A stretch of DNA of 61,690 nucleotides from Candidatus Thorarchaeota archaeon (GTDB lineage Archaea; Asgardarchaeota; Thorarchaeia; Thorarchaeales; Thorarchaeaceae), in assembly GCA_029855935.1 (NCBI GenBank), contig JAGSHN010000003.1:1-61690 (forward strand), in the 5' to 3' direction. Under the pieces are notes generated by a model, which had not been told where the DNA came from, made no database searches, and saw only the letters and a program-made list of their open reading frames with translations. Below, in pieces: positions 36,868-46,123 of this stretch (its first letter is position 1; each line of letters begins with the position of its first letter). The translations under genes were made by a program, and so were the position numbers.

Positions 36868-38271
36868 CTATGCCCCCTCCTCCAACTCTGTCGTCTCAGC
36901 ATCCCCAATGGTATCATCGGCGTAGAAGCCGTTGGTGCCTATGGATACGAGGATGAATATGTTGAGCAGGAATATCAGCGCGAACAGTGCTGGCTGCGAG
37001 ATATAGGTGAATATCAGTCCCGCGACGAAGGGGCCAATGGAGGAGAAGACGTAGACTATGAACCAGAACACTGCGAGAAACTTTGACGTGTCCGTCTGAG
37101 GCAGGCTCCTCCTGATCATTGCCGTTATTATCAGCCACCAGAGCGCGTCGTTGACGCGTTTGAGAACTATCGCAATGAATGCTGTGGTGAAGAGTGCGCC
37201 CAGCCCCTGGGCGAGAGCATCGGCCGCTGCGATCATTGCTGGTGTCCCCCATATCGGCACCACCGGGGCAAAAAACAACAGCCCCGTGCATACTGGCATG
37301 ATGCTGTATATCATCAGTCCTGCGCGCCTCACGCCGAGCCGATCAGCCACCCGACCCGTCTTCAGGAGGAGCGGTACGGACACCAGTAGAGTCACAGCGA
37401 GCATGACGCCGATGCCATTGATTGACACTCCAAGGTACTCGTTGGCATAGAGCAGGGCGCCGAAGTTGAACAGGGCATCACTGAATCCGTCTATGATGAC
37501 AATGAGGAGTGCGCCTGGGATGACTCTCACCAGGAGTCGTGCTGCACGTATGTTCTCTGAGAGAAAGTCCCTGAGCAGTGTCCTCTCCCTCGACCTCTCG
37601 GCCATCCTGCTCGGCTCAAGGAGGATCAGCCGTACCATCGAGCACACAACGAGCGCGACTCCCGCGGCGATTGCCACCACACGGAAGCTCATCGGGAACC
37701 CGTAGACTGGTACCATCAGGTTGAACGCGACCAAGACGGCGACTCCAAAGACCTGTCCGGCTCTGAACAGCGAGAGGGCGAATCCGCTGTGTTCTCGCGG
37801 TATGTTATCAAGAATATAGGCTGACGAGCCTCCCTTTCCGAGGTCTATCAGCGCCCATGTCATCAGTGCAGCGACGACCATCGGAAGGTCCGTGAAGAGG
37901 CCGATGAGAATGAAGTATCCCGAGGCGAACGCCATCGCGATCACGGCGAGGCTCTTGCGATTCACCACATCCCCCACGTATCCCCCGATGAGCCTGCAGG
38001 CCGCAGCCACCGTGGCCGTGATTGCTGCTACTGCGCCAATCAGCGTGTAGCTCCATCCAATCGCCCTCAGATAGAGGTTGAAGAATGAGTTGATGGTCGT
38101 GAACGCGGCAAAGACCCATGCGGTGATCAGATACACCGAGTAGTTCTTCCAAGAGAAGATCTCTGATAGTGCTGTGACAACATTGCTGTGTTCCAAGCCG
38201 GAACTCCCCTCAGTCGTTGTGCCCGTGCAGGACCCCAGATGCTTCCCTCTCCTTCCGATGACATCTCTCAC
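36868..38271 (-). CDS. MFS transporter
   Basis: This is a 12-helix major facilitator superfamily protein of 467 residues. The loop after helix 2 has a GGYVGDVVNRKSL motif matching the MFS G-x-x-x-D-x2-(G)RK signature, and a second GRVADRLGVRRAGL-type loop follows in the C-terminal half, confirming the duplicated layout. The first 30 residues are hydrophilic. The substrate cannot be told. It is next to nth but separated by 77 nt and probably transcribed independently. Confidence 0.88.
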   Translation of the reverse strand: MRDVIGRRGKHLGSCTGTTTEGSSGLEHSNVVTALSEIFSWKNYSVYLITAWVFAAFTTINSFFNLYLRAIGWSYTLIGAVAAITATVAAACRLIGGYVGDVVNRKSLAVIAMAFASGYFILIGLFTDLPMVVAALMTWALIDLGKGGSSAYILDNIPREHSGFALSLFRAGQVFGVAVLVAFNLMVPVYGFPMSFRVVAIAAGVALVVCSMVRLILLEPSRMAERSRERTLLRDFLSENIRAARLLVRVIPGALLIVIIDGFSDALFNFGALLYANEYLGVSINGIGVMLAVTLLVSVPLLLKTGRVADRLGVRRAGLMIYSIMPVCTGLLFFAPVVPIWGTPAMIAAADALAQGLGALFTTAFIAIVLKRVNDALWWLIITAMIRRSLPQTDTSKFLAVFWFIVYVFSSIGPFVAGLIFTYISQPALFALIFLLNIFILVSIGTNGFYADDTIGDAETTELEEGA

Positions 38272-38430
38272 TTTTCCATCTTTTGGTCACAGGTCTCTCA
38301 TGATATCTCCTGTCTCTTGACTGCTGACGACGGACGATTCATGTCGCTACAATCATAGTCATCAGGACAGCACGGACCGTCAAGGGGGTTCTCGCAACCT
38401 CCTCATACTGTCCGCCTGGTTGACTGAAGA

Positions 38431-38453
38431 TGGCCGTCCGGAGGGGACGGCCA
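38431..38453. terminator. Hairpin downstream of the small gene at 38488
   Basis: TGGCCGTCC-GGAGG-GGACGGCCA is a perfect 9-bp hairpin. It lies about 35 nt past the stop of the minus-strand small gene and 160 nt before the MFS start, so it may end that transcript or stabilise its 3' end. There is no T-run, so intrinsic termination is uncertain. Confidence 0.4.
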
Positions 38454-38487
38454 CCTCTTCACCTATCTCCCGATATCAGGAGATGGT

Positions 38488-38754
38488 CTATTCAGCCAAG
38501 ACACGGACTTGGACCCCTCCATCCGTGCTGGGTGTCGCAACGAGCCGGCACATCGCAAGGTCTGCGGTGAGCACCAGGCTGTCGGGTGCACACCCCGCAC
38601 TGAGCAGGTTGCGCATCGCCATCTCAAGATTGAGGGCGGTCAACCTGATGACCTCTGGGTCGGTGTATGGGTCCACCAGTCGTCCCTGTCCTGACAGGGT
38701 CATTTCTTCTGTTGTGTTGATACATTCGCTTCGAATCACATATTGGTCCTCCAT
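38488..38754 (-). CDS. Small hypothetical protein
   Basis: This open frame encodes 88 residues from ATG 38754 (a GTG at 38760 is possible) in a region otherwise lacking genes. The product has a plausible folded-protein composition with an alternating N-terminal strand pattern, a helical NLEMAMRNLLSAG segment and C-terminal strands (SLVLTADLAMCRLVATP and GVQVRVLAE). I do not recognise it. A 9-bp hairpin downstream fits a separate transcript. It may equally be non-coding. Confidence 0.4.
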   Translation of the reverse strand: MEDQYVIRSECINTTEEMTLSGQGRLVDPYTDPEVIRLTALNLEMAMRNLLSAGCAPDSLVLTADLAMCRLVATPSTDGGVQVRVLAE

Positions 38755-38760
38755 TGTCAC

Positions 38761-39339
38761 ACTATCTCTGTCCGTAGGAGTCTGTTTCGTCTAGAACGGT
38801 GCTGGGTCTGGACTGATCGGGTCCATCTCTCTTGTCACCTCCGTACTTACCTTGGCATCAGTTTCATCTACAGCCTCTACTGTACGACCCGCAGGCCGTG
38901 ACAGCTGAGTACTGTTCAGTGTCTATTCCTGTGAGTCGTTGCGACTCAGTGTCTGACGATGGCCATTCTCATGGCCCGAGGCAATTCTCCACTCGCTGCA
39001 GTGCCGGTCAGCAGATCATCGCCGTTGCTATGAGTTTCTCACCAGTGCTGGTGGGTTGTTGGCACTGCCCCGTTGCTGTATTGTCTGGTTGGTCAACCGT
39101 GTGACCCTTCTCTGTCAGGCCAGCCTGTCACCAGGCCGCCCCGGTAGTCTCTGCCAACTAACTATCTGACAACCGCCTTACTTAAAAGGGAGGGACGCAT
39201 CAATCTCGCCCCACAGCCACGGATTTTCGGCTCTACGGGCTGGTCTGAGCAGGGCTGTATATAGTTCCTCGACAGAGGTGCACAAAATTCCGATTTATCC
39301 GCACAATCTTCTTAACAATTGGCCAGACCCTCTCTGACG
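38761..39339. promoter_or_regulatory. Intergenic region with plus-strand TATA boxes before the paired regulators
   Basis: This stretch of nearly 580 nt contains no gene I can support. Two plus-strand TATA-like elements are present: CTTAAAAGG (39181-39189) and GTATATAG (39257-39264); ATTTATCC (39292-39299) is a third, weaker one. They may serve the regulator gene, or an untranslated transcript lies in between. Confidence 0.4.
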
Positions 39340-40452
39340 ATGAGATGCCGCGACTACCTGATGACTGAGAGCCAACTCAGGCTCATTCGAAGGATGGCCC
39401 TGAGCCCACACCTGCGTCCCAGTGACCTTGCGCGATTCCTCGGCGTCACCAGGTCTTCTGTCATCCAGATGATACACGGGCTGAGGTCAGCATTCGACCT
39501 CACGATACGCGGAGAGGTCCGGCACAGTGCTGTCGGTCTGACACGGGTGTTGGGTTATGTGACCTCTCCCGAGATGTCGAAACGCGTGCAGCGTCTCCTG
39601 AGGTTCCTGCGGAGAAGACCTGGCGTCTACAGGATTGAGGAGGTCTCGATGACCTCGACGGGTGACACGGCGGTCTACTTTGAGGCGTTCGTGGCGGCAG
39701 GAGACTCAACATCCCGTTTCCTGTCCCAACTAGAGAGATTTCGTCGAGCACCGTACGCGCTGGATCTACGCTATGACTCAACATCGCCACCTGTTCACGG
39801 CCTGAACCTTGCACTGTTTGATGGAACCGAGTGGGCAATGCATGACGATTTCCGGCTGACGGCAGTGTTTGATGTAGCACGACGGTACAGCGATTTCTTC
39901 ACCGGAATGTCAGAGTCTGCGATATCCGCAGGTCGGCCGGCCATCACACTCTCGCCCCGGGAGGCGATATGTCTGGGTGCACTGGCACACAACTACTTCA
40001 TCTCCGCCCCCTTGGTGGCAGAGGCCTTCAGGCGCAGAGGCCTCGATCCCCCCTCAGGGAGGACGCTGCGCAGAGCGCTGTCAGCTCTCCGTAGGACCGC
40101 CGTGAGACCATACCTCCATATTGACAATGTGGGTCTGCCACATCAGGTCCTTGTGCTTCTTGAGGACCAGTCGCCAGAAAAGAGAGTCATCCGGACGATG
40201 ATCGCTCAGGCCCCACTCTTCCCGCGCTCGAGACTGCTGGTCGGTCATGACCTGTTGAGCGTCGACGTGTGGTTGCCACACTCCGTCAATCTGGGTCGTT
40301 TTGCAGCCTCTCTCAGCCCGCTTGGCGTCTCTGGGGCCAGTGTTCGCACTCTTGTCCTCGAAAATGCCGGGAGGGGAAAAGAATTAGAGGAAGTGTTCCT
40401 ACACTTGGCCGAAGAGCTGGGGACTTCTGTTCTTCGCCCCCCGTCCACATAG
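39340..40452 (+). CDS. Two-module winged-helix regulator (Lrp/AsnC-like), first of a pair
   Basis: The protein has a first winged helix at residues about 8-55 (TESQLRLIRRMALSPHLRPS, then LARFLGVTRSSVIQMIHGL), an alpha/beta domain with a GLNLALFDGTEW motif near residue 155, and a second winged helix (TLSPREAICLGALAHNYFIS, then APLVAEAFRRRGL, from about 205) with another alpha/beta domain. The layout is that of two Lrp-like modules in one chain. The next gene has the same layout. ATG 39340 is chosen; TTG 39319 and ATG 39361 are alternatives. Function and ligand unknown. Confidence 0.6.
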   Translation: MRCRDYLMTESQLRLIRRMALSPHLRPSDLARFLGVTRSSVIQMIHGLRSAFDLTIRGEVRHSAVGLTRVLGYVTSPEMSKRVQRLLRFLRRRPGVYRIEEVSMTSTGDTAVYFEAFVAAGDSTSRFLSQLERFRRAPYALDLRYDSTSPPVHGLNLALFDGTEWAMHDDFRLTAVFDVARRYSDFFTGMSESAISAGRPAITLSPREAICLGALAHNYFISAPLVAEAFRRRGLDPPSGRTLRRALSALRRTAVRPYLHIDNVGLPHQVLVLLEDQSPEKRVIRTMIAQAPLFPRSRLLVGHDLLSVDVWLPHSVNLGRFAASLSPLGVSGASVRTLVLENAGRGKELEEVFLHLAEELGTSVLRPPST

Positions 40453-40484
40453 GACTGAACTGAATCAACGGCGAGGCCGATCAC

Positions 40485-41909
40485 TTGGAGTCGGATGATT
40501 CTGGACGCATCGTTCTCAGGACGCCCTATGACGAGCTGATTCCACAGGTGTCAGACCCCGCAGCCGCCTTCTATCTCGATGTGATTCGTGTGTATCTCGC
40601 CCTGTGCGAGGGGCTTATCTCCCTCGAGGAGGCGCAGCGCCTGTCGGCAATCCTCCGAGAGGATCCGGAGTACGCGAAGCACCCCATTGATCCCAGCCTT
40701 CTTCCAGTGTCCTCGGCTCTGAAGAACAGGCTGATAGAGAATCTCCAGACTCTGAAGAGATACAATCTATACAGCGTTGATGCAATCAGGTCCGCCTATG
40801 GCTTCTCCTTCATGCTCACGGACGCGCCGATGACACAACAGGACTTCAGCCTACTCCGACTCCTCGCCGACGACCCACTGATTCACGTGACGAAGGCAGC
40901 ACGTCAGCTAGGGGTGACGAATCACATAGTCTCGCAGTCCATGCGCCGCCTCCGCGAACGCAACGGCCTACGCTTCTCCGCGCTCGTTGATACCACTGCC
41001 TTTGGCATCAACTCATTCATGCTTTTCTTCAAGACCCAGCCCGATGTGGACTGGTCCGCTGTGGAGACCGGTCTGGCGGAGTTCCCCTTCACAAAGAGTA
41101 TTCTCAAGACCACTATGTCGAACACTGGCTACGCGTCGTTTCTCTTCCCAGGCGGCGAGGAACGGGTCAGGCAGTTCCGTCGTGGCATCGCACGTCTTGT
41201 CGGAGAGGTCTTCGAATTCGCGACTCTTCACAGTCAGACGGGAATGATGCGTGGACTGAACCTCTCCCTCTATGACCTGCGCTCTTGGCAACTGCCCGAG
41301 GAGTTTGAGGGTCTGCTCGACCTCTCCGTACCTCCACCGTCAGACGGATTGCCCAAGGTGCTGTGGTGCAGAGGGCCACGCTATACCACTCTTCAGGCGA
41401 TAGACTTCATGATTGTCTCTCAGCTACGCGTCAACAGCCGAATGACAACGACGCAGATACGCGAGCGCCTCCGACTGATGGGCGTGGACATAGGTCCTCG
41501 CCCCCTGATGGCCTCACTGCGCCGTGTGCGGAGTCCGCGTCTGATGCGACCGTTCATCGCGTTTGGTGGGGTTGGTCTGTCGACGAACTTCTGCTTTGAG
41601 ATAGTGTGCAACTCGCAGTGGCAGAAGCGTGTACTGTCCTTTGTCCCCCTGTTGCCGGCCTCTCTGGTGTATGTGTCGGACAAGGGTCTTGTGATCTGGA
41701 TGGACGTGCCATCTGAACATCAGACGTGGTACTATCGTGTGATTCGGTCGCTTCAGGAACAAGACGGTGTGGACCTCGTGCAGCCCATAATGATGGTCAG
41801 TCAGTACGGCTCGCGCTCTATGGACGACCTGACACGTCACTGGCGGGCCACTCGCGACGGTTGGTATGTCGACCCAGACATGCTCGACCTGTCTCGGTAC
41901 GTGTTCTGA
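40485..41909 (+). CDS. Two-module winged-helix regulator, second of a pair
   Basis: This 474-residue paralogue of its upstream neighbour starts at a TTG 32 nt after that stop. An extra helical N-terminus (residues 1-110) precedes a first winged helix (DFSLLRLLADDPLIHVTKAA then RQLGVTNHIVSQSMRRLRE). An alpha/beta domain with GLNLSLYDLRSWQLP is followed by a second winged helix (YTTLQAIDFMIVSQLRVNS, then TTTQIRERLRLMGV) and domain. The shared GLN-LxL-[FY]-D motif and order identify it as a paralogue. It may form a heteromer with the first; this is inference. Confidence 0.6.
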   Translation: MESDDSGRIVLRTPYDELIPQVSDPAAAFYLDVIRVYLALCEGLISLEEAQRLSAILREDPEYAKHPIDPSLLPVSSALKNRLIENLQTLKRYNLYSVDAIRSAYGFSFMLTDAPMTQQDFSLLRLLADDPLIHVTKAARQLGVTNHIVSQSMRRLRERNGLRFSALVDTTAFGINSFMLFFKTQPDVDWSAVETGLAEFPFTKSILKTTMSNTGYASFLFPGGEERVRQFRRGIARLVGEVFEFATLHSQTGMMRGLNLSLYDLRSWQLPEEFEGLLDLSVPPPSDGLPKVLWCRGPRYTTLQAIDFMIVSQLRVNSRMTTTQIRERLRLMGVDIGPRPLMASLRRVRSPRLMRPFIAFGGVGLSTNFCFEIVCNSQWQKRVLSFVPLLPASLVYVSDKGLVIWMDVPSEHQTWYYRVIRSLQEQDGVDLVQPIMMVSQYGSRSMDDLTRHWRATRDGWYVDPDMLDLSRYVF

Positions 41910-42001
41910 TGTTGAAGCGATTGTGCGCCCTCTATCACTGGCCTATACATAGAGGTCACACGACGGAGAGCGGTCAGCGTAGTTGGATTGATGGTGGGCC
42001 A

Positions 42002-42664
42002 CTAGTTGTCCTGCGATATCTCAAGACGGGGACGTAGATGAAACCTGCGTGCGATCTTCCCGCCGGGAGGTGGTGGAGCGGCCTCCTCGACGGACTCGAC
42101 CAGCACCTCTCTCTTTCCGACGGTCTTGAACCCGTAGCTCGTGATCAGCATCCGAGACGGCCAGTTCTCCTCATAGACCTCACAGTAGACCTCCTCGACT
42201 CCGGCATCGAGAAAGTACTCGACGGCGCGCTGGATGAGCGCAGTGGCGACACCCCTTCGTCGTCGTGAGGGAAGCACACCGAGTCCGGTGATCTCGCCAT
42301 AGACGGAGCCGTCCTCTCTGTCGCGCTCCACAAAGCAGGCGATGAATCCCACAGGCTGACCAAACATCTCTGCGATAAAGATTCCCTCGGTGTCGAGCTT
42401 CTGTGCATCCTCCACCGTCAGAGGTGCGAACGGGTCGGGCGAGGCGATGAAACAGCGATTGTACAGATCGACGAACATCTCGATCTCATCGGGACGGAGA
42501 GGGCGCACCTTGACGTACTTCGGCACGGGCTTGTGTTCCCACCACTCTCGCGCGAGTTCCAGTGCCTCCTCGGCCTCTGCTCTCATCACGAGGTAGGCGC
42601 GTCGGGTGACACGCCGCCGTGATGCGCCATCAGAATCATCTGCATCCATGATTATGACCGTCAT
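42002..42664 (-). CDS. GNAT-family N-acetyltransferase
   Basis: The acetyl-CoA-binding motif A is clear: ITGLGVLPSRRRRGVATALIQRAVEYF, followed by VYCEVYEENWPSRMLITSYGF. The first 45 residues are an added helical region (residues 1-45), and a proline-rich C-terminal tail (PPPPGGK) ends the protein. The acceptor is unknown. ATG 42664 is listed; ATG 42649 is possible. Length is 220 residues. Confidence 0.85.
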   Translation of the reverse strand: MTVIIMDADDSDGASRRRVTRRAYLVMRAEAEEALELAREWWEHKPVPKYVKVRPLRPDEIEMFVDLYNRCFIASPDPFAPLTVEDAQKLDTEGIFIAEMFGQPVGFIACFVERDREDGSVYGEITGLGVLPSRRRRGVATALIQRAVEYFLDAGVEEVYCEVYEENWPSRMLITSYGFKTVGKREVLVESVEEAAPPPPGGKIARRFHLRPRLEISQDN

Positions 42665-42728
42665 AGAATAGTGTCATCGGAGTTAATTCTTCCCCTGTCG
42701 TTCTCTCAGGGGACCATGGGAGAGACTC

Positions 42729-43514
42729 TCACAGTCCGTTCATCTGTTCGCGCCTGCCGACCAGCCTCTCAATGGCGACAGCAGTGGCATCGATGGACTT
42801 CTCGACCGCCTCGATGAGTAGTGGGTGCTGCTCTCCAGTCTTCTCGGTTTCGTCGCTCTGCTCGCCCTTCTGCTCTCCGTGCAGGTTGCCGTCCACTGCA
42901 AGGATGGATGCTGCCTCGAGACCACGCGTGCTGGCAAAGACATAGAGCAGAGAACTCTCCATCTCCACGCACTTCACGCCGAGCCGTGTCCAGAGATCGA
43001 GTGGGTTCGACTCCGGCGATACGTAGTAGACATCGCTGGTCCAGCAGATGCCCTTGTGGACCCTCTCAGCGGGTAGCATCTCGCTGATGGCTCGGTACAA
43101 CTCCTGCTGCCAAGAGGGCGTGGCCACCGCCGGATACTCGATGGGGGCGTAGTTCAGGCTGGTGCGCTCGTCACGGATGCAGCCCGTCGGGACGACCACA
43201 TCACCAGTCCTGACGGAGAGGTCGATACCGCCACAGGATCCCAACCTGATGATCGTCCTCGCCCCGAGACGTGCAAGCTCCTCGATACAGATGTGCGTCG
43301 AGGGTGTGCCTATGCCTGTCCCGGAGATTGTGACCGCCACTCCTCCTGGAGTGTATGCGCGGTATGTGACGAACCCGCGATACTGAGCGACCCTCTCAGG
43401 GTCTCTCAGATGCTGCGCAATGACTGGCACCCGGTCGGGATTTCCAGTGATGATGGCAATCTCCTCGACATCGCCCTCTCCTACGCGGAGGTGGGGCTGT
43501 ATTCTGCGCCTCAT
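42729..43514 (-). CDS. Nucleoside phosphorylase (uridine phosphorylase-like)
   Basis: This phosphorylase (NP-I) family protein cleaves nucleosides with phosphate. The motifs are AIITGNPDRVP, the phosphate-binding VTISGTGIGTPSTHICIEEL, IRLGSCGGIDLSVRTGDVVVP, and VKCVEMESSLLYVFA (ribose site). It is closest in style to uridine phosphorylase/MTA-type enzymes of 260 residues, but base specificity is not determinable by eye. A lysine/glutamate-rich stretch (QKGEQSDETEKTGEQ) lies in the C-terminal part. Confidence 0.85.
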   Translation of the reverse strand: MRRRIQPHLRVGEGDVEEIAIITGNPDRVPVIAQHLRDPERVAQYRGFVTYRAYTPGGVAVTISGTGIGTPSTHICIEELARLGARTIIRLGSCGGIDLSVRTGDVVVPTGCIRDERTSLNYAPIEYPAVATPSWQQELYRAISEMLPAERVHKGICWTSDVYYVSPESNPLDLWTRLGVKCVEMESSLLYVFASTRGLEAASILAVDGNLHGEQKGEQSDETEKTGEQHPLLIEAVEKSIDATAVAIERLVGRREQMNGL

Positions 43515-43592
43515 CTCTCTACGACCTCACTCTCGGTGAACGGCCCGCCCTAAGACGGACATCTCACACGGACCACTCGATGCACTCGTTGC

Positions 43593-44309
43593 TCACTTTT
43601 GACCCTTGCGCTCCGTGGCGGAGAGCGACAGGCGAGAGACACACATCTCCGCTAGTGGACATCTGTGACATCGTGGTCGACGGCGGAGACACACCTCTGC
43701 GACAAGGTCGATGATGCCCCAGTATAGACGCGGGTCGTGGTCTGGTGCCCCGAGGATGGCCATGAAGTGCCAAGCACGTTCGTCATCAGGTCCGGCAAGG
43801 TCGACACCGAAGACGCGTCTGAGGAGGTGGACTACGTTACCATCGACAAGTGGCACGCCCTCCTGAAACGCAAAATTGAGGACTGCCGCCGCGCCGTAGC
43901 GCCCAAGGCCGGGCAGTGACTCCAACTCCGAACGCGTCCTCGGGACACGACCCCCGTGCTGTTCGACGATCAGCCGGGCGGTCTCCTGCAGATGGCGGGC
44001 ACGAAGGTTCTGCAGGCCCAGTGACGCGACCAGCGATCTCACCTCAGCGGGCCGGGCGCGCATCAATGACTGCGCGTCGGGAAAGCGCTCCAGAAGGGTA
44101 TGGTAGACCCGTGAGACAGCTCTCGCAGTCGTCCGACGGAGCAGCATCTCGGCAATCAGCACTTGATAGGGGTCCGTTGTCGTGCGCCAGGGGAGCCGCC
44201 GGCCCCTCTTGTCATACCAGCCGATTATGGCCTCGCGGACTCGGGAGAGGGTCTCCCTGTCGAGGGCAGATATGATGGTGTCTCCCTCTTGGTCATCATC
44301 ATCGCTCAT
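43593..44309 (-). CDS. MIG-type G/T-mismatch thymine DNA glycosylase
   Basis: This HhH-GPD glycosylase with a [4Fe-4S] cluster resembles Methanothermobacter Mig. The segment DPYQVLIAEMLLRRTTA is nearly that of Mig. The helix-hairpin-helix LPGLGRYGAAAVL has tyrosine where endonuclease III has its lysine, and the aspartate is kept in LVDGNVV, the pattern of monofunctional MutY/Mig enzymes. The cluster loop CLRRRPRCHRCPLAEMC is intact. It removes T from G/T mismatches formed by deamination of 5-methylcytosine in Mig. It overlaps afpA by 11 nt. Confidence 0.85.
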   Translation of the reverse strand: MSDDDDQEGDTIISALDRETLSRVREAIIGWYDKRGRRLPWRTTTDPYQVLIAEMLLRRTTARAVSRVYHTLLERFPDAQSLMRARPAEVRSLVASLGLQNLRARHLQETARLIVEQHGGRVPRTRSELESLPGLGRYGAAAVLNFAFQEGVPLVDGNVVHLLRRVFGVDLAGPDDERAWHFMAILGAPDHDPRLYWGIIDLVAEVCLRRRPRCHRCPLAEMCVSRLSLSATERKGQK

Positions 44310-44853
44310 TGTACATCTCTCTCAGGCGACTGACGAGTTCCTCTACACTGCCGACGACAGTCACCCCCTCCATCATCCTGAGGCGCTCCACATTCTCAAG
44401 GTCCACCTGCCGAGTGCGGATTGTGAACCGTGTTCCGTCCGGAGCCTCTGTCTCAACGGTGCCTGGACGCTGGTCCACTGGCAGGAGCAGCACTGGTGTC
44501 GTCCCCTTCAGCGTCTGTGCCACTGCATTCGTCAGCAGCGTGTCCTCGATTCCGTGGGCAATCTTTGCCGCAGAGTTCGCCGTCAGCGGTGCCACAACAA
44601 GGACATCATACTTTCCGACCTGCAGCGGTCCAGCAATGAAGGGGACATTGGCGTCCACCTCGACCTTCACACGGTCGAACTTGGCGTGCAGGTCGTCCCA
44701 CAGGCGATACCAGTGGAGTACTTGCCGACCAGCCCGCGAGACGAAGACATCGATACGAGCGCCGGTCTCCGAGTGGAAACGATGCATCGCCTCGATTGTC
44801 TCGCGGAGCAGGTCACCAGCACCAGTTATTCCCCAGGCAACTCTCAATACCAC
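44299..44853 (-). CDS. afpA: Archaeoflavoprotein AfpA-like FMN protein
   Basis: This is a 184-residue flavoprotein of the Dfp/AfpA/DmrB class, an FMN electron carrier. The N-terminal RVAWGITGAGDLLRET, the VEVDANVPFIAGPLQVGKYDVLVVAPLTANSAAKIAHGI segment and the C-terminal VLLLPVDQRPG are typical of AfpA (donor: ferredoxin in Archaeoglobus) and of dihydromethanopterin reductase DmrB. The two cannot be told apart here. It is divergent from an F420-type oxidoreductase and shares a palindrome-rich promoter region with it. Confidence 0.82.
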   Translation of the reverse strand: MVLRVAWGITGAGDLLRETIEAMHRFHSETGARIDVFVSRAGRQVLHWYRLWDDLHAKFDRVKVEVDANVPFIAGPLQVGKYDVLVVAPLTANSAAKIAHGIEDTLLTNAVAQTLKGTTPVLLLPVDQRPGTVETEAPDGTRFTIRTRQVDLENVERLRMMEGVTVVGSVEELVSRLREMYNER

Positions 44854-44892
44854 TCACCGTCTCTGCACGATGACACATCCCAGTCGCAAGAT

Positions 44893-44957
44893 AATAGTCT
44901 GGTGGAACAGAAGACTATTGTGCCTCCGTCACCCAGACTTGATTGGGCAGCCCAATC
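44893..44957. promoter_or_regulatory. Inverted repeats in the afpA / flavin oxidoreductase divergent promoter
   Basis: Two dyads lie in the 186-nt gap: AATAGTCT (44893-44900) with AGACTATT (44912-44919), 11 nt apart, and a palindrome GATTGGGC-A-GCCCAATC (44941-44957). A further AGACTAT occurs at 44974-44980. They are candidate operator sites for shared control. Confidence 0.45.
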
Positions 44958-45039
44958 ATCAGCAGACTATAGGCCTTGTTCGGCGCGTCGCATCAGAAGA
45001 GGGCCGGATGTCGGGCCGCCCCCTGGGAGGACGCCAGAG

Positions 45040-46032
45040 ATGACTGGCTACCGCGTTAGTATCGGACTGACAACGGGGATGAGCAACAGGACGGTCACAT
45101 GGCTGATCAACAATGCAGAGTCTATGGGCGCAGATGGCATCTGGATCGGAGAGGACATCGGCCGGGGCCACGACATCTTTGTCCTCACGGCCCTCATACT
45201 GGCATCGACACATGCCTGCAGAGTGGGAACTGCCATCGTGCCGGTGGCCACTCACCCGGTCTTGGAGCTCGGCAGGGCAGCATACTCCCTTCAGGCCATT
45301 GCTCCAGACCGCTTTGTCCTCGGTCTCGGACTGGGCGGTGTAGAGGACCTACAGAGGAGAGGTATCCGTATTCGTAGGCCAGTCACGCTTCTCCGAGAGG
45401 TCGTCACCACCCTCCGACAACTCTGGGCGGACGAACAGGTGAGCATCGATCTTGAGAGTGAGGGGCATGTGGAAGGCCGCCTCGGCGTCAGACCGCTGAA
45501 CCGGACATGTCCTGTGTTTCTGGGTGTCAGGGGTCCACAGATGCTCAGGCTGGCGGGGGCTCTTGCAGACGGTGTCATCCTCTCCGGTCCCGTCGGGTAT
45601 CTTGCAGAGGCAGTCAGGACCGTCAGAGGTGCAGCAAGGACGGCAGGCAGAGCAGAGGCGGATGTGGAGACGGTGGCGTGGCTTCCCACCATAATGGGGC
45701 GTCAGGACAGGAGGTCAAGACTGGCACGGATTGTCGTGGCCACCATAATTGCCGATACACCACCCAGTGTACTGAGCGACACCGACCTTGACCCCGAGGC
45801 GCTCGCGCGTGTTCAGCAGGCCGTTCGCAACAGCGGTCCCGAGGCTGGTGCGGAGCACGTCACGGAGGAGATGGTGAGCACCTTTGCCATCGCGGGGTCT
45901 GTTGACGACTTTCTTGATGCATTCGAGACTCTGCATAGCATCGGTATCACGGAGATCGTTGTCGGGCCACCCTTCTCAAAGGACTGGAGAATGGCAATGA
46001 CTGATGTCCTCCACGCCGCAAGAGGACGGTAG
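45040..46032 (+). CDS. LLM-class (F420/FMN-dependent) oxidoreductase
   Basis: This belongs to the luciferase-like TIM-barrel family that includes F420-dependent methylene-tetrahydromethanopterin reductase (Mer). Family hallmarks are the N-terminal VSIGLTTGMSN and ADGIWIGEDIG, LASTHACRVGTAIVPVATHPVLELGRAAYSLQ, DRFVLGLGLGGVEDL, and a C-terminal TEIVVGPPFSKDW. ATG 45040 follows GGGAGG and gives 330 residues; the frame is open to 44182, but that part is shadow. Whether it is a true Mer cannot be said; Mer residues were not checked. Confidence 0.83.
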   Translation: MTGYRVSIGLTTGMSNRTVTWLINNAESMGADGIWIGEDIGRGHDIFVLTALILASTHACRVGTAIVPVATHPVLELGRAAYSLQAIAPDRFVLGLGLGGVEDLQRRGIRIRRPVTLLREVVTTLRQLWADEQVSIDLESEGHVEGRLGVRPLNRTCPVFLGVRGPQMLRLAGALADGVILSGPVGYLAEAVRTVRGAARTAGRAEADVETVAWLPTIMGRQDRRSRLARIVVATIIADTPPSVLSDTDLDPEALARVQQAVRNSGPEAGAEHVTEEMVSTFAIAGSVDDFLDAFETLHSIGITEIVVGPPFSKDWRMAMTDVLHAARGR

Positions 46033-46123
46033 GACTCATCCGCCTCAACGTATTGTCCCACCCCCTATGTTCGTGTAGCTCTCCCCCGCTCTCTGGCGTC
46101 ACACCCTCTGTCTCGTTCACTAA

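Noticed and set aside
43593-44309. MutY adenine glycosylase
   Set aside because: The LLRRTTA and LPGLGRYGAAAV segments and lack of the C-terminal MutT-like domain fit MIG better.
44182-45039. N-terminal extension of the LLM oxidoreductase
   Set aside because: The open frame upstream of 45040 is antisense to mig and afpA and has no family similarity; ATG 45040 has a good ribosome site.
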